Of a DNA stretch of 64,000 nucleotides, positions 48,367 through 58,052 are shown piece by piece. The position numbers were made by a program, and so were the translations under genes. A model generated the notes under the pieces. The model was given only the letters and a program-made list of their open reading frames with translations, had not been told where the DNA came from and ran no database searches. Position 1 is the stretch's first letter; each line of letters begins with the position of its first letter. The stretch comes from Clostridia bacterium. GTDB taxonomy: Bacteria; Bacillota; Clostridia; UBA1381. The stretch is taken from NCBI GenBank assembly GCA_900751885.1, contig CAADTH010000045.1, positions 1 to 64,000 on the forward strand, in the 5' to 3' direction.

Positions 48367-49815
48367 ATGAAAACAAAGCTATTGTCTCTTATTTTGGCGC
48401 TGGCGTGTCTGTGTCCTATCCTTCCTGCATATGCCGCAGGAGACGCATCGGTTATCGAATCGTACCAAAATCAGGAGAATGTTTATTTGATTGGAGAGCT
48501 GTCCGCACCTGACTACACGATTTTACTGCTGAATACCTTTCAAGATGAGCGAATCTTTCGTCTGGTCAAAGTAAATGCGGACGGAAGCACAGAAAATTTG
48601 ACGGATGCGCTTCCTGACACGTTGATTGTCGGACGTCTATTGGAGCTTCGTCCGGAGGAAAATCTGCTGTTCGTCCGCACGACGACAGTCGAGCAGTCGA
48701 AAAATCGTACGTATATGCTCAATCTGAATACCCTCGAATGCAGAGAGGTTCCCCTTTCCGCGCTTTCCGACCTGCCGAACACTGTATCCTTCAACGAAAT
48801 ATTTCCTCCTGCCAAAGAAGGGGCTGACAGGGCAGTGATTGTATTCCCAGAGAAAAACGCGTCTGCCTCTCTGACAAAGGAGGAAATCGACAGGCTGTTA
48901 TCCGTTGAGCGGGAATTCACAATGGATCTTGTCGTGACTCCCAAAAAAGCAAAGGAGGATACTTTCTTTGTCAATTTTTATATCGGCCATCAAGCCTACA
49001 CCGTCTCATTGTATGGCGACGTGCCATATGCATCCTTTGGAGAACATAACAGTATTTGGTTCATGCCGTATGTGGGAAACGCACGAAACGCAATCTATAC
49101 TGCGTATTCCGCTGTGGAGCGCGCACACTTTGACACTGCATCTGACCCATATGAGCCGCCTGCAACACTGTCTATAGACGCGCTCAAATTGCCGGCTGAC
49201 GAGTGGGCAGTGGAGGAGGTCAAAAGGGCGGCGGACAGCAATCTGCTGCCCTATTCCATCGCAAGCCGCTACCGTGAGCCGATTACACGTTCTCAATTTT
49301 GCGACCTTGCCGTACAGCTGTTAATCCAAAAGGAGCATCCCGGCTCAAGCTCCCGTGCCATCTATATGCAGTCGCTTGAGGACTTATTTGAAAAAACGCT
49401 GGGAACGAGGGAGCCTGATTTGTCCATGTCCTTTACCGATTTAGAATATCCGTCCACCGAGATATCGTATCTCGCGGCGCTCGACGTTATCCACGGACGA
49501 GATGATGGCTCCTTTGACCCTGACGGCACCATCACACGGCAGGAAGCGGCGAAGATTTTATCCAGGCTCGCGCAGCTTTATGTCCAAGCATCAGAAGAAG
49601 GTGATTCTGCCGATTTTTCCGATGCCGGGCAATGGGATGAGTGGGCGAAGCCGTATATTCTTTGGGTGCTGGGCAGTGGCATTATGCAGGGGACAGGTAA
49701 TGGACAGTTCTCTCCACATGACACATACACCCGCCAGCAGGCAATCACAACCATGAACCGCTTGTTTGCCTATCTCGCGGATATCCCTTCTGCCAGTTCA
49801 TCCATCCGGAATTAA
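48367..49815 (+). CDS. Secreted SLH-domain protein of unknown function
   Basis: A 482-residue protein with a signal peptide (LSLILALACLCPILPAYA, residues 5-22). Residues 25-270 form an unrecognised beta-rich domain. Residues about 280-470 contain three SLH repeats (EWAVEEVKRAADSNLL with PITRSQFCDLA; FTDLEYPSTEISYLAALDVI with TITRQEAAKIL; FSDAGQWDEWAKPYI with YTRQQAITTM), which would tether it to the cell wall. The ribosome binding site is weak. It is divergent from the rluA-type gene and monocistronic. The N-terminal domain has no assigned function. Confidence 0.85.
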   Translation: MKTKLLSLILALACLCPILPAYAAGDASVIESYQNQENVYLIGELSAPDYTILLLNTFQDERIFRLVKVNADGSTENLTDALPDTLIVGRLLELRPEENLLFVRTTTVEQSKNRTYMLNLNTLECREVPLSALSDLPNTVSFNEIFPPAKEGADRAVIVFPEKNASASLTKEEIDRLLSVEREFTMDLVVTPKKAKEDTFFVNFYIGHQAYTVSLYGDVPYASFGEHNSIWFMPYVGNARNAIYTAYSAVERAHFDTASDPYEPPATLSIDALKLPADEWAVEEVKRAADSNLLPYSIASRYREPITRSQFCDLAVQLLIQKEHPGSSSRAIYMQSLEDLFEKTLGTREPDLSMSFTDLEYPSTEISYLAALDVIHGRDDGSFDPDGTITRQEAAKILSRLAQLYVQASEEGDSADFSDAGQWDEWAKPYILWVLGSGIMQGTGNGQFSPHDTYTRQQAITTMNRLFAYLADIPSASSSIRN

Positions 49816-49832
49816 AATCGTGATTCTCCAAT

Positions 49833-49882
49833 AAAAAACGCGCCGGAAGGCAATGGATTCCATTGCCTGTCCGCGCGTTTTT
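49833..49882. terminator. Convergent bidirectional terminator
   Basis: A long stem from AAAAAACGCGC to GCGCGTTTTT with an inner AGGCAATGGA/CCATTGCCT stem. It serves the SLH gene on the plus strand and the GyrI-like gene on the minus strand. Confidence 0.85.
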
Positions 49883-49896
49883 GTTATGATTATTTT

Positions 49897-50412
49897 CTAT
49901 TTATCTGCCAAATAAATCCCATAATCCAAAATGATGTTTCCCTGTTCGTCCTTTTCCGTAAAGCGTGAGCAATTATAACGCTCAAAGAAATACGCCCTGC
50001 CATCCTCTGCCTTCCTATACTCACCCATTCCGTTTTCTTTCAGCTTTTCGAGACACTTTTCGTGCATCCCATATATACTGCCGTCATCTTCTCTGCCCTT
50101 AATCCAGCAAACGCCGACCTCCCCTGCGTCTAAATCAATATGGGAATAACCGTCCGGCACTGGTGTATCAGCCGGCAAAAACATACCAATCCAATACTCA
50201 AAATTTGGATAACAGCGCATAAAGCCTAAGTATCCATTTTCAATATTTTTGACCTCACCAAGCGCTTCGAGAGGAGCAAACCATCCGTTTTGAAACCATT
50301 CTCCCCACTTATGTCCAAAACCGCCGTTTCCCCTGTCGGCATCCGTGTAGCGCTTTCCAATCAAACGCAGTGCAGGAAGCTGTTCTTTGCAAACCTGAAT
50401 AATCTCTGGCAT
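49897..50412 (-). CDS. GyrI-like small-molecule-binding protein
   Basis: A 171-residue stand-alone GyrI-like (SOUL/AraC-effector-type) domain. Conserved features are LIGKRYTD near the start, the FEYWIGMFLPADTPVPDGYSH region and the YFFERYNCSRF near the end. Members bind amphipathic small molecules or inhibit gyrase; the ligand is unknown. It has no DNA-binding domain. GGAGG lies just before the ATG. Confidence 0.8.
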   Translation of the reverse strand: MPEIIQVCKEQLPALRLIGKRYTDADRGNGGFGHKWGEWFQNGWFAPLEALGEVKNIENGYLGFMRCYPNFEYWIGMFLPADTPVPDGYSHIDLDAGEVGVCWIKGREDDGSIYGMHEKCLEKLKENGMGEYRKAEDGRAYFFERYNCSRFTEKDEQGNIILDYGIYLADK

Positions 50413-50515
50413 GGAAATTCCTCCTAATCATTTTTGTATATACATGGTACCACAGAAAAACCATAATTTCAACATAAAAATAGAAATTCTTACATCTTTC
50501 ACGCCTGCCGAAAGC

Positions 50516-50557
50516 AAAAAACAGGACAGTCTCTTATTTTGAGACGATCCTGTTTTT
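50516..50557 (-). terminator. Terminator of trpB-HAD operon
   Basis: Stem AAAACAGGA/TCCTGTTTT with an inner TCTC/GAGA stem, followed on the minus strand by T residues. It lies 18 bases after the HAD gene stop. Confidence 0.8.
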
Positions 50558-50574
50558 ATATGAAGGATATATGC

Positions 50575-51216
50575 CTAAATCAGCGCAATGACGTCGGACA
50601 AGCTTTTACAGCAAGCAAACAGAAGTCTTTTCAGGGGTTCGTCAGGCTGTAGGATATCGGGCACCATGACCGGCTTCATTCCGGCGCGGTATGCCGCTGT
50701 CACACCTGCGAAGGAATCCTCTACCACAAAACACTGCTCTGGTTCTGCCCTCAGCTTTTGCGCCGCACACAGATAGATATCCGGCTCCGGCTTTCCATGC
50801 GTTATCATGTCCCCATAAACTGCCGCGTCCAGATACGGATATACGCCGCCGAGCTTTAAAAACTCCATTGCCCTGTCCGCGTGGGTGGAGGTTGCAACCG
50901 CAATCTTGTAGTGTTTCTCCTTAAGTGCATCCAAAAGTGCAAACAATCCTGGCTTTTGCGGCATTCCGTCTGTTTCTACCGTGCGGCACAAAAGCTGCTC
51001 ATATCTCGCCCGATACTCGCCGTAATCGAAGTCCTCTCCAAGATGTGTCTGAAATACCTGCTGTTCCTGTTTCACATCCCGCCCCAGAACCTTGTGCATC
51101 ATTTCTTCCGTAATAGAATATCCCATTTGTGCGCCTGTCTCTTTGGCAATCTGAATTCCAAGTGTTTCTGTATCGAACAGGACACCGTCCATATCGAAAA
51201 TAATTGCATTTTCCAT
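50575..51216 (-). CDS. HAD-family phosphatase (beta-phosphoglucomutase-like)
   Basis: A 213-residue subfamily IA HAD hydrolase with motif I FDMDGVLFDTE, a helical cap domain, motif II ATSTHAD, and motif III GKPEPDIYL followed by VVEDSFAGVTAAYRAG. Substrates of close relatives are small sugar or nucleotide phosphates and cannot be assigned. The start is two bases after the trpB stop, so the two form an operon. Confidence 0.88.
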   Translation of the reverse strand: MENAIIFDMDGVLFDTETLGIQIAKETGAQMGYSITEEMMHKVLGRDVKQEQQVFQTHLGEDFDYGEYRARYEQLLCRTVETDGMPQKPGLFALLDALKEKHYKIAVATSTHADRAMEFLKLGGVYPYLDAAVYGDMITHGKPEPDIYLCAAQKLRAEPEQCFVVEDSFAGVTAAYRAGMKPVMVPDILQPDEPLKRLLFACCKSLSDVIALI

Positions 51217-51217
51217 A

Positions 51218-52405
51218 TCAGCTTTCCTCTATCTCGACGCCCAAATACCGCGCCACAGAATAAACATCCTTATCTCCGCGTCCAGAAAGACAGACAATCA
51301 GGATTTGTTCCGGGCTCATCTGCTTTGCCACCTTCCTTGCAAGTGCGACCGCATGGGCGCTCTCGATTGCCGGCATAATTCCCTCGATTTTGGAAAGATA
51401 AATAAACGCGTCCACTGCCTCTGCATCTGTCACAGGGTAATACTCTGCCCGTCCCGTGTCTGCCAAATGAGCATGCTCCGGTCCGATTCCCGGATAGTCA
51501 AGCCCCGCAGAGATGGAATATACCGGCATAATGTTCCCGCCATTATCCTGCAGAAAAAGAGATTTCATTCCATGCAGTACACCGAGACTTCCCTTTGTGA
51601 TTGTCGCCGCATGGCGCATGGTATCCACGCCGTCACCAGCCGCCTCCGCGCCATAGAGCTTCACATTGGTATCCCCGATAAATTCTGCGAACATGCCGAT
51701 TGCATTGCTTCCGCCGCCGACACATGCCATGACCGCGTCCGGCAGTCTGCCTTCCTTCTCTAAAATCTGCTGCTTTGCCTCCCGGCTGATGATGCTTTGG
51801 AAGAATTTCACGATTGCCGGATACGGATGCGGTCCAACCGCCGAACCGAGCACATAGAAGGTGTCTTCCGCATGAGCGACCCACGCGCGCATCGCCTCAT
51901 TACACGCATCCTTTAGTGTCCCTGTTCCTGATGTCACACCGTGTACATTCGCTCCCAAAAGCTTCATCCGAAACACATTTAAGGACTGGCGCTGCATGTC
52001 CTCCGCGCCCATGTATACATCGCATTCCATATTGAACATTGCCGCAATGGTCGCGGTTGCCACGCCGTGCTGTCCGGCTCCTGTCTCTGCAATGACCTTC
52101 TTTTTACCCATCCGCTTTGCCAGAAGACACTGACCGAGTACATTGTTGATTTTATGTGACCCCGTGTGGTTTAAATCCTCACGCTTTAGATAAATCTTTG
52201 CACCGCCGATATCCCTTGTCATGTTCTCAGCATAGTATAAAAGCGACGGACGCCCTGTATACTCCTTACAGTAGTCCGCAAACTCCTTTAAAAACGCTTC
52301 ATCCTCTTTGTAATGCGTAAACGCCTCTTCCAAGTCAGACAATGCGTTCATGATTGTCTCCGCCACATACTGTCCGCCAAACTCTCCATATCTTCCTTTT
52401 TTCAT
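51218..52405 (-). CDS. trpB: Tryptophan synthase beta chain
   Basis: A 395-residue PLP enzyme that condenses indole with serine. The PLP lysine is in LNHTGSHKINN; the catalytic Glu in AETGAGQHG, the phosphate loop CVGGGSNAIGMF and the closing LSGRGDKD are present. Length and sequence match the canonical TrpB1 type that works with TrpA. trpA and other trp genes are not in this window, and no T-box or other leader is seen in the 70-base upstream gap. The following gene is a HAD phosphatase. Confidence 0.95.
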   Translation of the reverse strand: MKKGRYGEFGGQYVAETIMNALSDLEEAFTHYKEDEAFLKEFADYCKEYTGRPSLLYYAENMTRDIGGAKIYLKREDLNHTGSHKINNVLGQCLLAKRMGKKKVIAETGAGQHGVATATIAAMFNMECDVYMGAEDMQRQSLNVFRMKLLGANVHGVTSGTGTLKDACNEAMRAWVAHAEDTFYVLGSAVGPHPYPAIVKFFQSIISREAKQQILEKEGRLPDAVMACVGGGSNAIGMFAEFIGDTNVKLYGAEAAGDGVDTMRHAATITKGSLGVLHGMKSLFLQDNGGNIMPVYSISAGLDYPGIGPEHAHLADTGRAEYYPVTDAEAVDAFIYLSKIEGIMPAIESAHAVALARKVAKQMSPEQILIVCLSGRGDKDVYSVARYLGVEIEES

Positions 52406-52425
52406 TTTTCTCTTCCTTTCTAAAC

Positions 52426-52467
52426 AAAAAAGCCTTCTTCTATTTCCACGACAATAGAAAAAAGCTT
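52426..52467 (-). terminator. Terminator of the GH43-like gene
   Basis: A 16-bp stem with wobble pairs, AAAGCCTTCTTCTATT against AATAGAAAAAAGCTTT, with an 8-base loop, followed on the minus strand by T residues. It separates the GH43-like gene from trpB. Confidence 0.75.
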
Positions 52468-52474
52468 TCTTTTC

Positions 52475-53434
52475 TCATCTGTTCTCTACTGTCTCATCTA
52501 GCTCTAACTCAAATTGGGCATCCCTGTCACAGGTAAGTCTTCCATTCTTTATGATAAGCTCTGCCGCCTGAATCGACGACCTGCTTAAGCGGTAATTGCC
52601 CAAGTCCTGTTCATCGTTGTTTTTGTTTCCTCGCTCTGGATGGGTGAAATAAAATATGTATGCACGTCCGCCGCAAGTGACCACGTCCGCATGATTTGCG
52701 ATTGTGCCGTCATCTGTTCTGGTTCCCGGCCGGTCCAAAATCAAGCTGTCCTGCTTTTCCCATGAAAGGAGGTCATCAGAATGGTATACGCCCATCCCAT
52801 GCCATTCATCGGTAATCATCCAGTATGTTCCGCCAAGCCGAAACACGTTTGGTCCCTCGTGTGCGCAGTCGGAAATCACCTCTCCAACCACATCCCAGTG
52901 GTATAAATCCGCGCTCTGTGCCGCCCAGGTATGGCTTTCGTGCGCTTCATCCTTATACCACATGCGCCACATACCGTCCGGCATCCGAAACACTGCCGCG
53001 TCAATCACCTTATCCGAGGAAAGGACAAGCTCTGATTCAAAGTGCCAATCCCACATATCCCTGCTGGTATAATGCAGAATTTTTCGTCCCCAATTCCAGT
53101 CTGTCGGAATCCCGCGCACATAGCTGACATACATGTGATAGACGCCCTCATGATAGACCACCTCCGGCGCCCAGTAGGTATTGGTGCCGCGCTCAAACGA
53201 AAGTCCCTCACAAATTCCGCGGTAAAGCCATGTAGTCCCGCCATCCCTGCTTTCGGCAATGCCGATATCTGTGCCGTGAATCCAGCCCTGCCCTACCCCC
53301 GGCGCGCCCGCGCGGCGGTTCGTATAGAGCATCCACCATGCCTTTTCCACGTGGTTATAGATAACGACAGGGTCTGCCGCACCGTCATAGACAGGATCGC
53401 GAAACAGCGGAGCAGGCACGACTCCTGCCCCCAT
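52475..53434 (-). CDS. GH43-like beta-propeller glycosidase
   Basis: A 319-residue protein with five-bladed propeller repeats of the GH43/GH117/GH130-like superfamily: YDGAADPVVIYN, YWAPEVVYHEGVYHMYVSY, KVIDAAVFRMPDGMWRMWYKD and HEGPNVFRLGGTYWMI. Asp and Glu residues in these segments are the likely catalytic set. There is no signal peptide, so the enzyme acts in the cytoplasm, probably on oligosaccharides with arabinose, galactose or similar sugars. It starts immediately after the stop of the stalk-domain gene, with AGGAGG inside that gene. Confidence 0.75.
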   Translation of the reverse strand: MGAGVVPAPLFRDPVYDGAADPVVIYNHVEKAWWMLYTNRRAGAPGVGQGWIHGTDIGIAESRDGGTTWLYRGICEGLSFERGTNTYWAPEVVYHEGVYHMYVSYVRGIPTDWNWGRKILHYTSRDMWDWHFESELVLSSDKVIDAAVFRMPDGMWRMWYKDEAHESHTWAAQSADLYHWDVVGEVISDCAHEGPNVFRLGGTYWMITDEWHGMGVYHSDDLLSWEKQDSLILDRPGTRTDDGTIANHADVVTCGGRAYIFYFTHPERGNKNNDEQDLGNYRLSRSSIQAAELIIKNGRLTCDRDAQFELELDETVENR

Positions 53435-53893
53435 TTACTTGTCCTCCTGTGAGGTAATAAGCACAGTGCAATTTTCGGCATCCCAGTCAACCTTCTCGCC
53501 GAGCGCCTCTGTCACAAAGCGAAGCGGTACAAATGTGCGGTCGCCGATAATCGCCGCGGAGGTATCCATCTTTTTGGTCTCTCCATTGACCTGCGCTTCG
53601 TCGCGTCCAATCTGGAGCGCAACATAGGACGAATCACCTACTTCACCGCGAACTGCGATAACCGTGCGTGTTTCCTCATCCCATACAACCGACGCGCCAA
53701 CCGCCTCAAAAATTGCACGCATTGGAACCATTGTGCGGTTTGCCTCTGCATCAATAAACGGATTTACATCAAACTCAATTGGTGTTCCATTATATAACAC
53801 CTCTACCTGATCCGGCGTCCCCGCCATGAACGCTGTCGCTGGAAATGATACCACCGACGCCGCTATCAAAGCCGCCGCAATAAACTTTTTCAT
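53435..53893 (-). CDS. Secreted stalk-domain protein (copper amine oxidase N-terminal-like)
   Basis: A 152-residue protein with a signal peptide (AALIAASVVSFPATAFMA) and two stalk-domain repeats: VPMRAIFEAVGASVVWDEETRTV and VPLRFVTEALGEKVDWDAENCTV-type segments. The domain is named after copper amine oxidase but has no oxidase activity and is a common extracytoplasmic module in Clostridia. It is co-transcribed with the GH43-like gene. The same domain ends the GH26-like protein at 55124. Confidence 0.85.
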   Translation of the reverse strand: MKKFIAAALIAASVVSFPATAFMAGTPDQVEVLYNGTPIEFDVNPFIDAEANRTMVPMRAIFEAVGASVVWDEETRTVIAVRGEVGDSSYVALQIGRDEAQVNGETKKMDTSAAIIGDRTFVPLRFVTEALGEKVDWDAENCTVLITSQEDK

Positions 53894-54102
53894 ATGCTTT
53901 TGTCCTTTCTCTTCTCCATCTATGTAGCCGATATTAGACTATTTGTTTCATTATATCAAACTTATTCAGGCTTTTCAAGTCCAAAAACTACTTCTCTTTG
54001 ATTAGACTAAACGGAAGCATTCTTTGTTCCCCACTCTTGACATTCCCCTGACCGATTGATATGCTGTTATCAATAAATTTCTAAAGAAAAGATGTGCGTT
54101 TC

Positions 54103-55008
54103 ATGAATCGAGAACTGCTACAGTCCTGTACACTTTGCCCGCGCAGATGCGGTGTGAACCGCGCGGAAGGGGAAATAGGATTTTGCGGCGCCAAGCTCCT
54201 GCCGAAAATCGCGCGGGCGGCGCTTCACTTTTGGGAGGAACCATGTCTTTCAGGGAAAAATGGGTCGGGGACTGTATTTTTCTCCCATTGTACCATGCAA
54301 TGCGTGTATTGCCAAAACTTTGATATCAGCACCTGTCAAAAAGGAAAAGAAATTTCTATCGATGCACTTTCGGGACATTTTCTTCGGCTCCAGTCGGAAG
54401 GAGCACACAACATCAATCTCGTCACGCCGACCCATTTTGTGCCGCAAATCATAGATGCGCTGACCGCCGCGCGGCAAAATGGATTATCCATTCCTGTGGT
54501 ATATAACTCAAGCGGGTATGAATCAGTGGATACTCTGCGCCTTTTGGATGGACTCATTGACATTTATCTGCCTGATTTCAAATATTATCACGAAAAGTAT
54601 GCCATCCGCTATTCCGGCGCGCCGGATTACTTTGAGACCGCATCACAGGCAATCCATGAGATGGTTCGCCAAAGCGGTCCGCCTGAGTTTGATGAGAATG
54701 GCATCATGCAAAAGGGAACGATTGTCCGGCATCTGATGCTTCCGGGGCTATTGTTTGACTCAAAAAAAATTATCGATTATTTATATGAAGCGTTTGGCGA
54801 TGCAATCTATATCAGCATCATGAGCCAGTACACTCCCCTCCCCCACGTATGCGCCTATCCAGAGCTTGACCGCCGTGTACCGCCAGCGCATTATGCGGCG
54901 CTGGTCGATTATGCTGCATCCCTCGGAGTTACACAAGCATATGTACAGGAGGGAGAGTCTGCAAAGGAGAGCTTTATTCCTCCTTTTTGCGAGAAGGACA
55001 GCTTGTAG
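54103..55008 (+). CDS. Radical SAM protein, pyruvate formate-lyase activase-like
   Basis: A 301-residue radical SAM enzyme of the COG1313 type. The SAM cluster motif is CTMQCVYCQN (CxxxCxxC). An N-terminal CTLCPRRCGVNR and GFCGAK give four additional cysteines that could hold another cluster. Members are annotated putative PFL-activating enzymes, but true PFL activase is a different subgroup, so the substrate is unknown. The ATG at 54103 is used; an in-frame GTG nine bases earlier is possible. No glycyl-radical enzyme is adjacent. Confidence 0.85.
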   Translation: MNRELLQSCTLCPRRCGVNRAEGEIGFCGAKLLPKIARAALHFWEEPCLSGKNGSGTVFFSHCTMQCVYCQNFDISTCQKGKEISIDALSGHFLRLQSEGAHNINLVTPTHFVPQIIDALTAARQNGLSIPVVYNSSGYESVDTLRLLDGLIDIYLPDFKYYHEKYAIRYSGAPDYFETASQAIHEMVRQSGPPEFDENGIMQKGTIVRHLMLPGLLFDSKKIIDYLYEAFGDAIYISIMSQYTPLPHVCAYPELDRRVPPAHYAALVDYAASLGVTQAYVQEGESAKESFIPPFCEKDSL

Positions 55009-55123
55009 AATTTGTGTCAATTTTATCGGATTATCTGGACTTTTTCTTCTGGTTTTGTTATACTTAGAAACTAAAGTATTTTTTATCGAATACATAGAAA
55101 CACAACAGAGGGAGAATTCATAG

Positions 55124-57226
55124 ATGAAACGGCCTATTCTTATATTACTTTTGATTACATTACTCACTACATATACTCTGCCGCTCGTATCAGCGGCGCC
55201 GCCATCCCCATCCGCGTCTCCAACTCCTGCCGCCTCCATGTCCCCAAATCCATCGCCGTCTGCGCATCCAACGCCTTCATCAAAACCAACACAAACTCCT
55301 TCGCCTACTCCGACGCCGGAACCTGCGCCGGATTTGATGCAGTCCGGTCTGACACCAGAGCTGCAGGCGGCATTCGAGACACTGTTTACAGCATGTGCTA
55401 TCGCGAAGAATAAAAAAGACGACCGCGCAGTCATTCGTACCTGTGAGGACATGGTGTCTTTTCTTCGGGAGATGAACCAAACCGAGCAGATTAAGGACTT
55501 AATTGCACACTATCTGGAGCAGGCGGCATGGTCGTATGAGCATATTGGTGATTATATCTCCGCCGGAAAAAAGTATATCGACTATTTGCCTTTGTCCACC
55601 CACTTTGGCTGGACAGACGGGTCAAAAATTGCCCGTGCTAAGATTGCACAGTATATGCCGAGTATGGAGGTGTATACCGACACCTATGATACCCAGTGCT
55701 ATTACGGCGCAAAACATGAGCCGCAAAAGGGCACCCTGTACGGTGAGGTCGTAGACGAATATCTGCCCGGGGATACCTTTCAGGATTCCATGCTTCTTTA
55801 CTACCTGGAGTACGGCGATACCGACACCACCTGGCTCAAGGAAGCGCTGGAGCTCGCGCGCAGGGATCATCTCGCGGTAGAATTTGCGTGGAACTTCCCA
55901 AAGCAAGGAGCCCAGTGCAGTGAAGTCCCAAAGGACACCACCTATATCAACAATATCATCCGTGTTCTCAACCAATATACCGATGTGAAAATCTTTCTCA
56001 GAATCGGTGCGGAAATGAATATTTGGGATGAACAGACCAGTCCTGAGGAGTTTAAAGCGGCATTTATCCATATTGCAAAGCTGGTAAAAAATCAGACAAA
56101 GCATGTGGCGCTGGTTTGGAGCGTCAATCAAGTGTCGAGTTGGGATGTGGAGATGAACGACTATTATCCCGGCGATGAATATGTGGACTGGGTCGGGGTG
56201 TCTGCCTATGCGCAAAAATATTTTCTTGGCAGAAAGGACTGGAAGCCGGAGGAAAAATTCAATGAGGTCGTATTTCTGACCGGAAACAGCGCGGATCCTG
56301 TCAAAGCATTGACGGAAGTGATTCAAAAATATGGGCATAAAAAACCGATTATGCTCGCGGAATGCGGCGTATCCCATAAAATCCGTCCGTTAAAGGAGGA
56401 TGCAACCGCATGGGCAAGCACTCAGCTTCGGCGCATGTACGCCTATGTGCCGATGGTATACCCTCAAGTAAAGCTGATTGCCTATTTTAACCATGAGATG
56501 GAGGGCGAGACAAACGACTACTGCCTGTGGCGAAATCCAACCATTGCCGCCGCCTATAATAAAGCGACCCAGGCATCGCATTTTATTCATGGAAACGCGG
56601 ACAGCGAGCCGGAGAGCGTGTATCAAAAATTCTGGGACGGCATCTATGTGGAACAATCCTATCTGCCTGTTTACACCTACGCACATATCTGGGGGGATGA
56701 TGAGCCAACCGTGCAGTACTATATTGATTCCACTCTTACAGGCACCTCCAAAGAACTCCCATACCGCATGGAACTCGATATCCATGGTCTTTCCCTCGGG
56801 GAACATACACTCCGAACCGTTGTGACAGGTAAAAACGGAATAAAAACCGAGAAAACTTATTGCTTTACAGTCATTCCCCCACTATCGCTTGTCGTGGATG
56901 GTGCGGCTGTGACCGGTGACGTCGGTCCCGTGCTGGAGGATGGAACAACACTCGTGCCAGTTCGAGCAGTATCAGAGATACTAGGGGCGGATGTCCAGTG
57001 GGACGGAGAAGCGCAGATGGTGACCATCCAAAAGGGAGGAGACACTGTGACAATGAAAATCGGAAGCCGTACAGCGGAGAAAAACGGAAAGCAGGTCAAA
57101 ATTGATTTGCCTCCAAGACTTGTAAAGGGCCGGACGATTGTCCCGCTTCGCACGATTGCAGAGATGCTCGGTGCTGAAGTTGACTGGAATGAAGAAAACC
57201 GCGTGATTTCCATTGCCCAGCTCTGA
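55124..57226 (+). CDS. Secreted GH26-like glycosidase with stalk domains
   Basis: A 700-residue secreted protein: signal peptide (residues 4-24), a Ser/Pro/Thr-rich linker of about 45 residues, a helical region, a GH26-like catalytic domain from about residue 180 to 470 (acid/base candidate in RIGAEMNIWD, nucleophile candidate in IMLAECGVSH, with YYPGDEYVDWVGVSAY between), a beta domain, and two stalk repeats at the C terminus (VPVRAVSEILGADVQWDGEA and VPLRTIAEMLGAEVDWNEEN). It parallels the protein at 20623. The linker is a plausible target of the protein mannosyltransferase encoded 3 kb downstream. GGGAG precedes the ATG. Confidence 0.8.
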   Translation: MKRPILILLLITLLTTYTLPLVSAAPPSPSASPTPAASMSPNPSPSAHPTPSSKPTQTPSPTPTPEPAPDLMQSGLTPELQAAFETLFTACAIAKNKKDDRAVIRTCEDMVSFLREMNQTEQIKDLIAHYLEQAAWSYEHIGDYISAGKKYIDYLPLSTHFGWTDGSKIARAKIAQYMPSMEVYTDTYDTQCYYGAKHEPQKGTLYGEVVDEYLPGDTFQDSMLLYYLEYGDTDTTWLKEALELARRDHLAVEFAWNFPKQGAQCSEVPKDTTYINNIIRVLNQYTDVKIFLRIGAEMNIWDEQTSPEEFKAAFIHIAKLVKNQTKHVALVWSVNQVSSWDVEMNDYYPGDEYVDWVGVSAYAQKYFLGRKDWKPEEKFNEVVFLTGNSADPVKALTEVIQKYGHKKPIMLAECGVSHKIRPLKEDATAWASTQLRRMYAYVPMVYPQVKLIAYFNHEMEGETNDYCLWRNPTIAAAYNKATQASHFIHGNADSEPESVYQKFWDGIYVEQSYLPVYTYAHIWGDDEPTVQYYIDSTLTGTSKELPYRMELDIHGLSLGEHTLRTVVTGKNGIKTEKTYCFTVIPPLSLVVDGAAVTGDVGPVLEDGTTLVPVRAVSEILGADVQWDGEAQMVTIQKGGDTVTMKIGSRTAEKNGKQVKIDLPPRLVKGRTIVPLRTIAEMLGAEVDWNEENRVISIAQL

Positions 57227-57238
57227 CTTTCGCATAAA

Positions 57239-57268
57239 AAAAACAGACTGCCCCGGCAGTCTGTTTTT
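57239..57268. terminator. Convergent terminator, GH26-like gene and hpf
   Basis: A 14-bp stem AAAAACAGACTGCC/GGCAGTCTGTTTTT with a minimal loop. A and T tracts on either side allow use in both directions. Confidence 0.85.
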
Positions 57269-57295
57269 CTTTTCCCTTTTATCATCGCCAAAAAA

Positions 57296-57841
57296 TCATC
57301 CCTGATTCAATGCCTCAATCACCGCATAGTTTCCGTCTTTTCTCCTATATACCACATTGGTTTCGTCTGTTTCCGCATTTAAAAATACAAAGAATGTATG
57401 CCCTAAAAGGTTCATCTGCAAAATTGCTTCTTCAATGTTCATTGGCTTTACATGGAAGCTCTTTTTCTTCACAACCTTGAATTCACTCTCGTCATCCTCA
57501 TCGACATAGCTTCCGCCGCTAATCAAAACAGTATCAAGCGTCGCATCATGCTTAATTCTCTTTTCCAGTCGTGTTTTGTTCTTTCTGATTTGGCGTTCAA
57601 TCACATCCACAATTTTATCGACCGCCGCCAAAACCTCTTTATCAGAAGCCTCTGCTCTATAAATCATGCCGCCTGCATAGATGGATACTTCAATATATTC
57701 ATTGTCCTTGATGGTACCAAGAACCACTCTCGCCTCCGCTTCATCTCTAAAGAATTTGTCCAGCTTAGACAGCTTTTTGGTGACATACTCTTTTATTTTG
57801 TCTGTAACTTCAAGCTTTCTTCCAATGATGTTGAATTTCAT
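57296..57841 (-). CDS. hpf: Ribosome hibernation promoting factor, long form
   Basis: A 181-residue long HPF. Residues 1-100 are the ribosome-binding domain (MKFNIIGRKLEVTDKIKEYV, YIEVSIYAGGMIYRAE); residues 125-181 are the C-terminal dimerisation domain (FHVKPMNIEEAILQMNLLGHTFFVFLNAETDETNVVYRRKDGNYAVIE in the family pattern). It pairs ribosomes into 100S dimers in stationary phase. The ATG at 57841 gives the conserved start; the longer frame to 57880 was rejected. Confidence 0.94.
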   Translation of the reverse strand: MKFNIIGRKLEVTDKIKEYVTKKLSKLDKFFRDEAEARVVLGTIKDNEYIEVSIYAGGMIYRAEASDKEVLAAVDKIVDVIERQIRKNKTRLEKRIKHDATLDTVLISGGSYVDEDDESEFKVVKKKSFHVKPMNIEEAILQMNLLGHTFFVFLNAETDETNVVYRRKDGNYAVIEALNQG

Positions 57842-57910
57842 AAACTCAGCCCCTTCACTGTATTTTGTTCTGAAATACATAGGATATTGTTTGTTATGTA
57901 CTTCTTATTT

Positions 57911-57939
57911 TATATATACCCTTTCTTTTTCTTTTTCAA
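57911..57939 (-). promoter_or_regulatory. hpf promoter
   Basis: On the minus strand, TTGAAA (57934-57939) and TATATA (57911-57916) are 17 bases apart, about 70 bases before the start codon. Confidence 0.55.
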
Positions 57940-58052
57940 ACATCTTTTTTCAAAAGTGTGGACACAATCACACCTTGTCTATCCTTTTTCTTGCCATAGT
58001 GTCTGATGTAATGCGGTATTTTTATGTTTTTTTCAATTTTATCAACGTTTTG

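Noticed and set aside
52406..52474. T-box or tryptophan leader before trpB
   Set aside because: The gap is only about 70 bases and is filled by the terminator of the preceding gene and the ribosome binding site.
53435..53893. Copper amine oxidase
   Set aside because: Only the small stalk domain named after that enzyme is present; no catalytic domain or copper ligands.
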